Assembly: GCA_012932865.1 (NCBI GenBank)
Contig: SAXG01000005.1
Location: 1 to 64,000 of the forward strand
DNA: 64,000 nucleotides
Reading direction: 5' to 3'
Source of the DNA: Amylostereum areolatum
Taxonomy: Eukaryota; Basidiomycota; Agaricomycetes; Russulales; Stereaceae
Of the stretch, positions 25,501 to 35,191 are shown one piece after another. The translations under genes were made by a program, and so were the position numbers. Numbering within the stretch: the stretch's first letter is position 1; every line of letters begins with the position of its first letter. Below the pieces are notes generated by a model. That model did not search any database, was not told the origin of the DNA, and was given only the letters and a program-made list of their open reading frames with translations.

Positions 25501-28500
25501 CGAGCGAGATGGTCCTTGGGTTCGACCGTGCTTGCCACCGCCATCGCCACGACACGGTCCCAGTTATCGATCCATGAGGACTTTGACGTTTGCAGGCGCC
25601 GGTCGCGTACTACTTACATCCCGTCCACGGGGTCCGAAATTGTGCGTCAGAGGATGAGCTGAGGGCGGCCACGGTCCGTTTGGACACTGGGCGCCGACCC
25701 GAGCCAGTGCACGGTCGGATGGGGATGGAAACCCACGAAAACCGAGGGTTCGTGAGTTCGCATCCGCACGGCGTCATGCGGGGAAAGCACCACCGCGGTT
25801 GTCCCCGGCCCCCGCCGTCGATTCAACGAACGGCGGGCGTGCAGCAGGACAGCACACCGCGCAGGCTGGCTGGCAGCGCCTCCGAAGCTTGAACCTAAGT
25901 TACTTGACTTAGCACCTTTCCGGACGGACCCACCCGACCAGCTCTGCAACTCTAATTAATCGCACCTTCCGCCCCGCCCCGAGAGCGCGCCCGCGCCCGC
26001 GCGTTCGAACTGGCCGCCCGGCCCATCCGAGAGAAAGAAGAACGAACCGCCCACACGACGTGGGATCGACGTGACTGTCAATGGAATCCCATCCTTCTGC
26101 CCAGTTGCCGCGCGTGAGAGCTCCCCAGTCGCAATTTGCCAGAATCGGGTTGGCGGGGTGGGCGCGCGGGATGGATCCTGTTACTTAGACTTCGATCGAG
26201 TGGATCCTGGCCCGGACGGAGAACGTTCCACTTCCAATGCTGCTAACGGACGGGGATCGGTTCACCCGCGGGCGCTAGCTCGACGCGCCGGGCCATCGGG
26301 CGCTAGATTCCAAGCTTGGTGGTGCTCGTGGTGGGGTGCCGGTGGGTTCTGAAAGTTCCAGGTTACGGGCCCGGGCCTAGTAGTCCTACTCCTTCCCAGT
26401 GCCGTAAACGCGTCCCTCAATCGAGTCGGTCACCATCACCGTAAATAGTGTGCCAAGGTTGACGATGGTCGGCGAGAGAACTCAGAATGGGAGAGGATAT
26501 CGATTGGGGTTCGGAGACGCATGTGCTCGCTCGATCGTGGTGGCACGAGATTCCCCGGACGGTCGGGGTTAGGACCTGTATACGGCGGGTGCGAAGGGGC
26601 AGGGTTGGATGGGGTGGATGTGTAGGGTGATATCTGGTGATGGAGGGCCGACCGAGGGCCCTGCACGTGGGTGTTGTGGACCGCTATTTTCGGGTATGGG
26701 TCTGTATGGGTCCGCCGTTTTGCTATGTCGCCGTATTCTGACAGCTGGTCATGGGCGAGAAGCGGTGGATCATATGGACGCTGTGCGGTAGAAGCCCAAG
26801 GGGAGGATAATCGGAAAACAAGCGTAGGGCTTGCCGTCTTTGGTCCCCCCTTCCCAGTTGCACGCCACCGGGCGATGAAGTCGACGCTGTGCTCTGCGGC
26901 TCGGATACGTACGTACTTACGCCTTTGGAAGGCTTGCGAGCATTCGAAGACATGGGTCTGCTCGTCCTCTTCGCGGGGCTGAGAAGACGCAAGCACGACC
27001 ACCGCCGGCAGCATCGGGACGTCCGCGCATCTCCGCGGCTTCGCGCTCTGTACATCGATCGCGAGCACAGAGACAGATCATCATGTAGCCCCCTTTATGA
27101 CGACCGTCTTCGCAGTCTCCGCCCACCGTCGTGGGCGGCAGGCCTAACGTGCACCCATCTCGGCCCGCGGAGGCTGACCGGACTGGGGAGGATCCGGGCT
27201 TTGATTCGTTTGGACGAAGAGAGCACACTTCGTCGTCGTGGCAGATTTGAAGGGGGCGCACATCGATTGAAAAGGTGTCTTTGCGCGGCGATCCTCCGTG
27301 GTGCCCCTTCTCGAGATGCGTACGGGCACAGAGCCGTTACGGCATAATGTGCCCCAGGTGTCGCTGCCCGTGGTTTCTAGCTTTCCCATCATCATCACGC
27401 GCGATCTACACGCCTGCGAACTTCGCAAACTTCTGCGTTGAACGTCAGGGTGGCCCCGGGAACGGGCTCTGTCGTAATAATGAAGCATGGGCAGGGCGTG
27501 TGCGGCTGAAGGTTCCTGTGCGTCGTTTCCGCGCATTGAGTTGTGGCCAGGCGTTGGCGTGTCAGTACTGCACTTGATACTCCGTCGTAGAACCACTCAC
27601 ACCAAGAACGGCATCCCATGACGGCGTTCAGCTCCGATCGCGAAGGTCCCCATGCGTGCCACATGCAGGCTTCATTGCGGGGGTCGTGAAGAACCAGGCC
27701 ATCACGGCGTGCCAGAAGAGGCGCGACTTAAGCTTTGGAGCACGCTGCCCACCCGTTCGGTTTCTATTTCGCGCCTCGTCTCTCTCCCACTTTCCCCTTG
27801 CCGACGCTTTCTAATCCGGCGGACAGGCGGCGGATCGGAGCCGCTGCGACGCGGGGGAAGGCGGCCTGGGGTGTTGGTTGCAGCGTGAGCACACCGACCG
27901 CGCGCAGTGGAATGGGAAATGGGGAGGTGGAGAGGGTTGTATTATGTGGCCCCTCGAAGCGTCGGAGCCGGGCGCGACTCGAAGGTTATTCCTACCCTGT
28001 GTAGGGTGTAGCCTAACAGGCTTTCTCGGCCTCGAGATGCGTAAGAGATCGCCAGGTGACCGCGTGTAGCAAGAAGTCTTTGAGGATCCTGAACAGGAAG
28101 ATGGTTTGGCTTTGAGAGCTGGTTCCGGAGGGTGTTGCTTACGACTGCGCATGCAACTTAACGCCGTCAGCGCAACACAATGCCGTGAAGCTGCTGAAAG
28201 TTACGCCCGACGTGATTTGAGCCTTCTGCGTCGAGCTCCGTGACGTCTCCCGCCGCACTAGACTCCCAACGTTTCCAATGGGCCAGCGGGACTTGCGACA
28301 GGGATATGCAGCCAGATGAAGTCTGTAAGTTCATCTGTTGAACTGAAACGCAACCAGAGGACCGCCACGGCCGAGAGTGATGCCAGGCGGGCCGAGGCGG
28401 GCCCTCTATGAAGCGTGCCGTGAATATTCAAGAACGTAAGTTTAAGTCTCGCCTCCGAGGAACAGCCCACCTTACCTACAAAGGCGCGACGTCGGTCTCC

Positions 28501-29550
28501 TCCTCGTGCGAGTCCGAGTCGTAGCGCCAGAACGCCACCATTCCCATACGTTAATATGCATTCCACGCTATTCCACCCGGCGAATCTCCAAGGCCACCCG
28601 TCGATCTACGAATCGCGCACGAACCGTTCTCGCGACGATTGCACACGACCCGCTTGATTGGTCGCGCGTCCGCCCTCGATCCATCAGTCCTCCAAACATA
28701 CAAGACTCCCAGGCGCGCGCCATCAGAATGACAGAGGTTGGGAGGGGGCTGGCTGGAGGCGTCCCCGTGGCGGCTTCTATTCCCTAACCTATGGGGGCAT
28801 GTTCTCGGGCTCTGTCCTGACCCTCCCGCGCGGAATGATCGTATTCGCATCGCCGTTCCTTCATGGGGACCCCGCGTGGTGGCCCCTAAGCATGATGGCG
28901 CGACGGATCCAGTAGATTATTCCCTTCCTTTTGGCGCCGGACCAAAGCAAGCTGCACCAACCATGTGTTGACTGAATGGAACACGGGCGGCTGGACGCGG
29001 GAGAAGCGTCAAGAGGAGTGGCTGTGCTCGGGCCCGACTTCGTCGTAAGTTGAAAGTTACCAAGAACGCAAGTTCAATGTTTCATATCGTTCTTGGGAGT
29101 CCTCGTCGAGTAAGCCCGTGCATGACCGGGATTGCCTCCTTGCGCGAAGATGACGAGTGCATAAATAAGCCTTGTGCGTAAACTCAACAGCCACAGGACC
29201 CGCTGAAAGACTGAAAGACACAGGGGCAAGCGGAAGTCCTTCCCGCCACTCGAAATGGCGTACCGGAAGCGGAGGACCTCCTGTGGGTTAGAACTCCAAT
29301 GCGTCTCGGCGGCGTAGAAGACATCCACCACACTTGTCTCGAGGCAGCCGGAAGTTTGATCTGAGCCAGTCAGCACCGGCGGACTGCCGTAACGAGTGCA
29401 CTGCTAGAGTAAAGTGCAAAAGAGGAGATCGATTCGCCTGTGTAACAAACTAACTTACATGTACCGACCGACGGGGTGAAGCCATAGTGCACCCCCCAAG
29501 TAACCATTCGACCGCCAATCACTGCATCTGGCGAGAGACTCCAATGCCGC
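22596..29550. other. Long gene-poor, GC-rich intergenic block upstream of the Sfp1-like gene
   Basis: Almost 7 kb in which I recognise no gene. The block upstream of 22595 has a TATA-like GTATAAGAG near 22654. Long frames (for example 22829-24184 +, 26436-27068 -) have no motif and are mirrored by frames on the other strand. Frames at 28258-28566 and 29074-29376 (-) are Leu-rich but unconnected by convincing exons. Part of the block may be an extended regulatory region or non-coding transcripts. Confidence 0.45.
24682..24698 (+). repeat. 17-base poly-G run
   Basis: Seventeen consecutive G residues are followed by purine-rich DNA. The run could form G-quadruplexes and is also a place where base counts in an assembly are unreliable. 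Confidence 0.85.
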
Positions 29551-30660
29551 TCACCGTTGGAACAGGCGTTTCGATTTGAGCGGACGTGCTGCACCCACAC
29601 GTCCAGTTTCCAACTGGTACATGTGGTAGGCTTCGCGCAGGTGATCTGGGGACAGGGGTCCCGTCTCTCCACGACGCGTTTGAACGGCCCGGGCTGGAAG
29701 GAGAAGGACAATTAATGGGCGGGGCACGCGCAGTAAGATATGCTTTTACCTTTCTCTACGATCTCTCCAACGAAAACCTTCGCGAAACCGGCGACGACTT
29801 GGGCGACGGGCTGCGAGACCTGTTGGCCGAGAGTCTGTTGCACCACCTGACGTATCGATGAGGGTAGGTTCAAAGAGGTGGCAGGCGCCTTCACGCAAAA
29901 TACATCGCTTACACTCCCACCCAACATGCGGAGTGCATATCTGCCAGTCGAATGGGGTATAATGCATGTAGTAGACGCGAGAGAGGAAGGCCCGCGCTTG
30001 TTACAAAAATGCGAGATCTCACCTTGCGAACAGCCTGCTTGGGTAATGCATGTCTACGATATGCTTCGAAGCGCTCATATTGCTCTGGCGTGAAATTGTC
30101 CATGAGGACTCTGTAGGCGGCCCAGTCGTCAGATGCAAGAGGCGAGAAGGCAGGGAAACATACTTGAGGTTATCCTTAGACTGACTCTGCCATGACAGCT
30201 GGGCAGAGTAGTCGTCGTCTGCCATGGCAGGCAGCACCTCGTCATCTCCTTCACCCTCTTCTTCCGCGGCAGCGCCTGCTGGCTTCACGCCTGTTGGCGG
30301 AACAGAGCCCGCAGGAAGAACCACCCCCGCCGCCGCATTCGACCCCTCCGCCGTCGTGCCCCCAGTCTGGGTTAGGACGTCCGCGATCTGGGAAGCCGCC
30401 GTCGCCGCGCTTGTTGATGCGAGTGTAGACCATTGTAAAGGCGTCACTTGGCTCGTGCTCGGTCCTGGGTCTTGCGCAGACGTGTGTGGTATTTCTGTTG
30501 GTCCTTCCGGGACAGAACCCTTGGGTTTCCGACCACGTTTGGCTCCAGTTCCTCCGCGACCACGGCCGCGCGGCGTCGGCGTGCTGGGTCCGGGGTTGAA
30601 GGAGATTGAGGCTCGCTGTTGCTGCTGGGGAGCTGTGTATGTCGGATATGGAGTTGTCAT
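29551..30660 (-). CDS. TAF11: Transcription initiation factor TFIID subunit 11 (TAF11)
   Basis: TAF11 pairs with TAF13 through a histone fold within TFIID and supports promoter recognition by RNA polymerase II. The exons 30660-30164, 30110-30023, 29846-29750 and 29693-29551 join in phase to about 274 residues. The fold begins MDNFTPEQYERFEAYRRHAL and PKQAVRK, crosses an intron to VVQQTLGQQVSQPVAQVVAG and FAKVFVGEIVEK, and ends GPLSPDHLREAYHMYQLETG then RVGAARPLK; all are strong family signatures. The first 160 residues are low-complexity, with an AT-hook-like RGRGRGG...KRGRKPKG patch and an acidic AAEEEGEGDDE patch. I chose the ATG at 30660 because the frame upstream has none. A MITE ends about 170 bp upstream of this start, in the likely promoter. 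Confidence 0.92.
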
Positions 30661-30829
30661 GTTTAACGATTGTCCCGTCCGTGATTTGGTAGAGAAAGAG
30701 GGTGTAGACGTCGCGGTCAAGAGCGGCGGCGGCGAGTCGGCGCGACGCTCTCAGAGCCGCTCACGCCTCGACGCGTTGTGACGGGCCGTCACATATATCA
30801 CGTGCACGCTTTTGCCGCAGTCGCTACTC

Positions 30830-31278
30830 CACTGGGGGCAGAAGTCCATTTAAGCCCTGATAACATCCATTAGATACGGGGACTGAAAGTGCAAATTTCT
30901 AATCTGTATTCTACGCGTGAACACGCGATTGAAACGTGGTGTTTCAGTCACATGAGTTGCTTGTGGATACGAATCGATAACGAATCGTTTCTGTTCTGTC
31001 TTATTTTCGGACCCATACACATTTGAAACTATAAATAATCTGGCTTATTTCTGCCACTTATAGATCTGAAACCTGTCATTTGGGATTAGTCTTCGGAAAA
31101 AAATGGCGACTGATCCAAAACCTTTCCTTTCTCGGGCATGTTCACACAATTGAAATGACAATGAAATGACATGTTTCAATCGCATTTTCGCACGTAGAAG
31201 CCAGATTAGAAATTTGTACTTTCAGTCCCCATATCTAATGCATGTTATCAGGGCTAAAATGGACTTCTGCCCCCGGTG
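30830..31278. mobile_element. MITE with long terminal inverted repeats (CACTA-like ends)
   Basis: A 449-bp element with ends CACTGGGGGCAGAAGTCC on the left and, inverted, CACCGGGGGCAGAAGTCC on the right. The inverted repeats continue with scattered mismatches for about 85 bp and more loosely to about 130 bp. Flanking CTC at 30827-30829 and 31279-31281 fits a 3-bp target duplication. CACT-type ends and a 3-bp duplication are features of CMC/CACTA transposons, so a non-autonomous CACTA-like origin is my inference. The inside is AT-rich with no coding capacity. It is inserted between the TAF11 start and the F-box pseudogene. Confidence 0.8.
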
Positions 31279-31755
31279 CTCTGTGGTCAGCGAAGTCGAA
31301 CTCGAACCACCGTCCAGCCTGAGATCCAACTCATAATTCAAAAGGTTGACTTTGCCGTCGCTCTTCTACGAGCCTAACGTCGGCCCAGCTGGTTCGGGGA
31401 ATATCTTTTCATAACCATCTGCAGTTGAACGTAATGATCTAGGCATTGCGCGCCATGGCAAAACCAAACCAAACCATTGAACTCAGGTGTGAGTACCAGT
31501 AGTACATGACATCTGGGCCTCACATCTTTGCTACTGGCCCAGCTTGCATCTTCGACCTTCGAGTCACCGACAGATCACACACAAACAGTCTCTCAGGAAT
31601 GGATGTGGATCCGCCGGAACCCTCGACCGACGACTCGATGCAGCTTTCGTCGCCGAAGAGATCGAGGTCCGTTACTCTCTGATGTTCAGTGGCGATTCAT
31701 GATGGCACACACCGCAGAAATATCCTCCAGCACCCAGCCCGATTCAAGCATCGGA
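31279..31755. other. Spacer and possible decayed 5' exon of the F-box-like pseudogene
   Basis: The sequence at 31590-31680 can be read as an Asp/Pro/Ser-rich leader ending in a possible donor (AGGTCCGT), which resembles the extra 5' exons of the 10221-12181 paralogue in position. I could not join it in frame to the downstream core, so it is not called as an exon. Confidence 0.4.
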
Positions 31756-32341
31756 ATGGCCCTAAACTTTGACGTTCTGCTCGTCATCGGCTCTTACCTC
31801 GACACCCACACCCTTGCCTTTCTTCTCCGAACATGCCAATCCCTCGCCTGCCACAGAAACCTCCTCGTCAAGGATCACAAAATCTACCTTTGAAAGCTGT
31901 CGTCCGTGACGTCGTTCCGCGACTTCGTCCACGCCGACCCCCAACGCAGCGCTCTGATCCGCGAGGTCGTCCTCATTCTTCGTATATCAATGTCCGTGAG
32001 ACGCTCCGGAGTCCTCGCGTTCTTTGAATACCTCAGCCAGACCCTGCAAGAAGCAGAAAACCTCCTGCATCTGGACATCCGCGCCCCGCACTTCGCCTCA
32101 ACGGATTTCGGGGCCTACATCGACCTCTTTCCACGTCTCGCGCGGATCACCACGCTCCGGACGCTTTCTCTTCGATGTGCATCCCTTCCTGTAGAACACA
32201 CCGCCCTATCGCTCCTCGTGAAGTGCCAGTCCCAAGTGGAAAATTTGACCCTCGTCTTCTACCCCCCCCTCCCCCCCCGCCGACCACATCGTGATCCTAC
32301 CTGCCGAGGTCTCACACCTTATGGTAGGGTACCTTAGATAG
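31756..32341 (+). pseudogene. F-box-like family pseudogene (third copy; stop, frameshift, 3' truncation)
   Basis: The opening MALNFDVLLVIGSYLDTHTL and AFLLRTCQSLA match the start of the two paralogues at 8.2-12.2 kb. The frame is closed by TGA at 31891-31893, yet the same frame continues in homologous sequence (KLSSVTSFRDFVHADPQ against the paralogue's SLDSFSQFIASN). Inside a C-rich run at 32262-32278 the homologous frame shifts by one base and resumes as ADHIVILPAEVSHLMVGYL, matching the paralogue's HHVILPQLRYLIVSD. Homology then ends and the last half of the gene is missing. It is on the opposite strand to the two tandem copies. It could still be transcribed, but it cannot make the full protein. 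Confidence 0.8.
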
Positions 32342-32535
32342 ATATGTAGGACCGCAGGTGTACATATTTTGTCAGTATCGGCTCAACCGCTTGCGGCCGC
32401 TTCCCCCCCCCTCCAGGTACAACCCCACGTGATCTCTATTCTCTCCCGACACTCATTCGGGAGCGGCCAAATGATCGGGTAGGGAGAACTACCGAAGCCG
32501 ATCATCCCTTCCCCTCGTTAGGATTCCCTTTCCCG

Positions 32536-32669
32536 TCGGTACGCACTCCCCTGTCGGTACGCACTCCCCCGTCGGTACGCACTCCCCTGGTGGTACGTGT
32601 TCCCCTGTTGGTACGTGTTCCCCTGTCGGTACGTGTTCCCCTGTCGGTACGTGTTCCCCTGTCGGTACG
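32536..32669 (+). repeat. 18-bp minisatellite, seven copies plus a partial
   Basis: The unit CGGTACGTGTTCCCCTGT and its variant CGGTACGCACTCCCCTGT repeat seven times, the GCAC type on the left and the GTGT type on the right, followed by an 8-bp partial copy. The array lies just past the 3' end of the gene at 32755-33604. A frame on the minus strand reads it as a 6-residue TDRGxR repeat, but it has no gene context. Confidence 0.9.
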
Positions 32670-32754
32670 CTTTTGTACCCTCGCCACTCGGTACACTTTC
32701 ACTTTTGTTACACTCGCCACACCGCAATAGAAACTACTCTGTCTTCCAAAGTAG

Positions 32755-33604
32755 CTATGAAACAATGGAGCTCGTACCGTCCTCCATCTCCACATCCCCG
32801 TCCCCACCCAGTTTACCACCTGAGTTACCTGCCGTCGCCTTGACTTCAGCCATCGCACTCGCCACGACTTTCCACCTTAGTGTGACTTTTGCCAAACGCT
32901 CGGCATAGTCCTTCTGTTGCTCAACAGCCCAGTATCGCTGCTCTCCCACCTCCTCGGCAACCTCTATGATGGCGGTGTGAAGAGCCTCAGCCCTTTGAAG
33001 CCATTCTTCAAGCCCATCCAACCCAGGGTCCTGAACAATGTCAGCTACGAGTCGCCCGAGGAAAAGCAAATGTACCGAAAGCATCGCGTTCTCCAGGAAC
33101 TCGATGAAACCATCCACTGCATCGTATGTCTTCCCAGCCTCCGCAAAAAACCACCACCCAGGCAGAACAACCATCGCCTCCGGGGGCTCTCCCAGCTCAA
33201 GGGCAAGGCGAGGGATGTCGCTCCACAAGCCCAGTTCCCCCCCGAAAGACAGGTATTGATGAGCATTCCGTACAATTTGATTTGGTTGAAGGGCCATTCC
33301 TCGCATGCGTGCTACCCCGATCACTGTCATGATCAGGTTCTAAGACAGGTAAGCCAACATTCCAGAAACACATAGAACGACCCACCAGCTCATGTTGTAC
33401 ACTAACTTTGACGTATGGATTATGATCCCATGCACTTTTGAAGTCACCACTCTCGGGATCCTCGTCGGTACACCGTCGGGACGAGGTTTCGGATAACCAC
33501 CGAGCTGCTTGCCCTATCCGAGAACCTAGGTATTCAACCATATCCACTGCACACATTTCGATCAAGGAGGATTGGGACACAGAAGGCAGAATAGGGGATG
33601 CCAT
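32755..33604 (-). CDS. Hypothetical protein, helical, unrecognised family
   Basis: Two exons (33604-33407 and 33339-32755) joined by a 67-bp GT/AG intron give about 260 residues. The protein is predicted to be mostly helical, soluble and acidic: it opens MASPILPSVSQSSLIEMCAV, has SFGGELGLWSDIPRLALELG in the centre, a helical run (VGEQRYWAVEQQKDYAERLA) that may be a short coiled coil, and a Gly-rich acidic tail ending SSIVS. No signal peptide or membrane segment was seen. It is divergent from the gene at 33754 with a 149-bp gap, so the two probably share a promoter and may act together. I do not recognise its family. Confidence 0.6.
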
Positions 33605-33753
33605 GGAGGGAGGAAAGCAGAGGGGCGTGATGTGGCAGATGTGACAGAAATGCTCGGGACACAAGACAAATGCCCAGCCCTTCGGGACACCAGGCAATTC
33701 CCGAACACTTCTCATAATCGGATTGCAGACCTCTCTCTTGACCACTTGCACTC

Positions 33754-34746
33754 ATGTCAACCGTTGCCACCATCGTTCTCGACCCCTCCTACGAAGAATT
33801 CATTCATGTTGCCGAGATATATGCTGCCACATCTTGGCTACGCCGTATGCGCCAAGACCTCGCCACGCCTAGGAACATCCCGGATTGTTTTCGCGAGGGT
33901 CTTCGTGCCGAGGCGGTAGGTTATGTCTTTCCCCACTTAAACACAAATTTCTCATGATCTCTCAGAGTGACATAATCAGACTGACCGGCCAGTTTTTGGT
34001 CGAGACGCCCCAGCATTTGAGCCAGAATCCCTGGCTCGTGGATATATACAATCTCTGCAATGCTCCTCCGCCAAACGTAACTTTAGAAGACCTAGACGTA
34101 CTTTTACCGAAGGGTCCGTTGACCCGTGCTGAGGTTCAGGGATGCCGAACAACCGTCAACAACTGGTGGACCGAGCATTTTGTCATCCAGAGTGGCAGAG
34201 GCCGGTCTGCCATTCGGGCGGTTGAAATGTGGCTCGAAAATCCAGTGAGTTCTTTCGAATTCAAGCCCATTGCCCATCTTCTAACAAAGGTAGCCTCTTT
34301 GAGCTCGTCAGTACTACAAAGAGATGCAGGAAAGACATGCAAGCGGAACCTCCCAGGAGCCCAGGATCCTGCCAGATGTGGCAGAAGTCTCATCGGGTGA
34401 GTTTGTCTTCTCCTGCTGGTTCTGTCCTAAACTCTCGGTAGGATTGGGACAAGCCTGTCGCAACATTGAAAGGGTCCTTCGCCAGCATGAAGACCTTGTC
34501 AACAACTCTCTCGAACGACGAACCGACCTTGTTAACCACCTGAAGGACACCGTGGAGAAGGAGTCGCAAGTTCTCAAAGACATGCATAGAATGTGGGTGT
34601 TGACAGGAGCAAACCACCTTGCTTGGCAGGGAATTGGCGAGGAGAATCCTGGCGAGGAGAATTCTGGCGAGGAGAATTCTGGCGAGGAGAATTCTGGCGA
34701 GGGGTCTTTGGCAGGTAATACCATTTCTCCCAAGATGGAGATGTAG
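33754..34746 (+). CDS. Hypothetical protein with GEENS repeats, unrecognised family
   Basis: Exons 33754-33915, 33966-34244 and 34312-34746 join in phase and give about 290 residues; an optional 45-bp intron near 34398-34442 keeps the frame. It starts MSTVATIVLDPSYEEFIHVA, continues with helical segments (IYNLCNAPPPNVTLEDLDVL, VNNWWTEHFVIQ), then a likely coiled coil (NIERVLRQHEDLVNNSLERR) and four to five 15-bp repeats (34636-34702) encoding GEENS/GEENP. The stop lies 22 bp from the end of Ty3 element A, which inserted just past the gene. It pairs head-to-head with the gene at 32755-33604. The family is unknown to me. Confidence 0.6.
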
Positions 34747-34768
34747 CGCCGGGTGTGCTGTACCGAAC

Positions 34769-35191
34769 TGTCAGAAACGCAGTTTATGAGACCGATGGAA
34801 CCGCCTAAGTCGCGACGATGAGAGGAGCAAGAGAGAACAGATGGATTCAAGAGTGTCAGGCCTAGGGTAGTGCAACGTGCGCTACAGTACCGTATGACGA
34901 GATGGACAGTCTAGGGAAAAGGGAAGGGAAACACTGTCCTTATATACAAGTGGGAACGGTGGTGCGATGCGATGCGATAGTGGTGCAAGCGGGGGGAACA
35001 ATAAGAAAGGAGTCATGGGGCGGAGGACGAAGGTCTGGAGCAGTGATGTCATAGATAAGGATGCGGAACCCCGCTCGGAAGTCCGGGCAATGACGTCGTT
35101 GAAGCATGTGATGCAAGGGAAAGTCATGTGCCGTGACACGTCACGTGTACGAGGTCTGCAAACGAAGAGAGAAATGGAGCGATCCGTGACA
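34769..35191 (-). repeat. 3' LTR of copy A (mosaic)
   Basis: 423 bp with ends TGTCA...TGACA. Positions from about 34869 to 35191 appear identical to the 3' LTR of copy B, while the outer 100 bp (34769-34868) differ from all other LTRs here by many substitutions and small gaps. A GGGGGG polypurine tract (minus strand) abuts the inner end. Confidence 0.92.
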
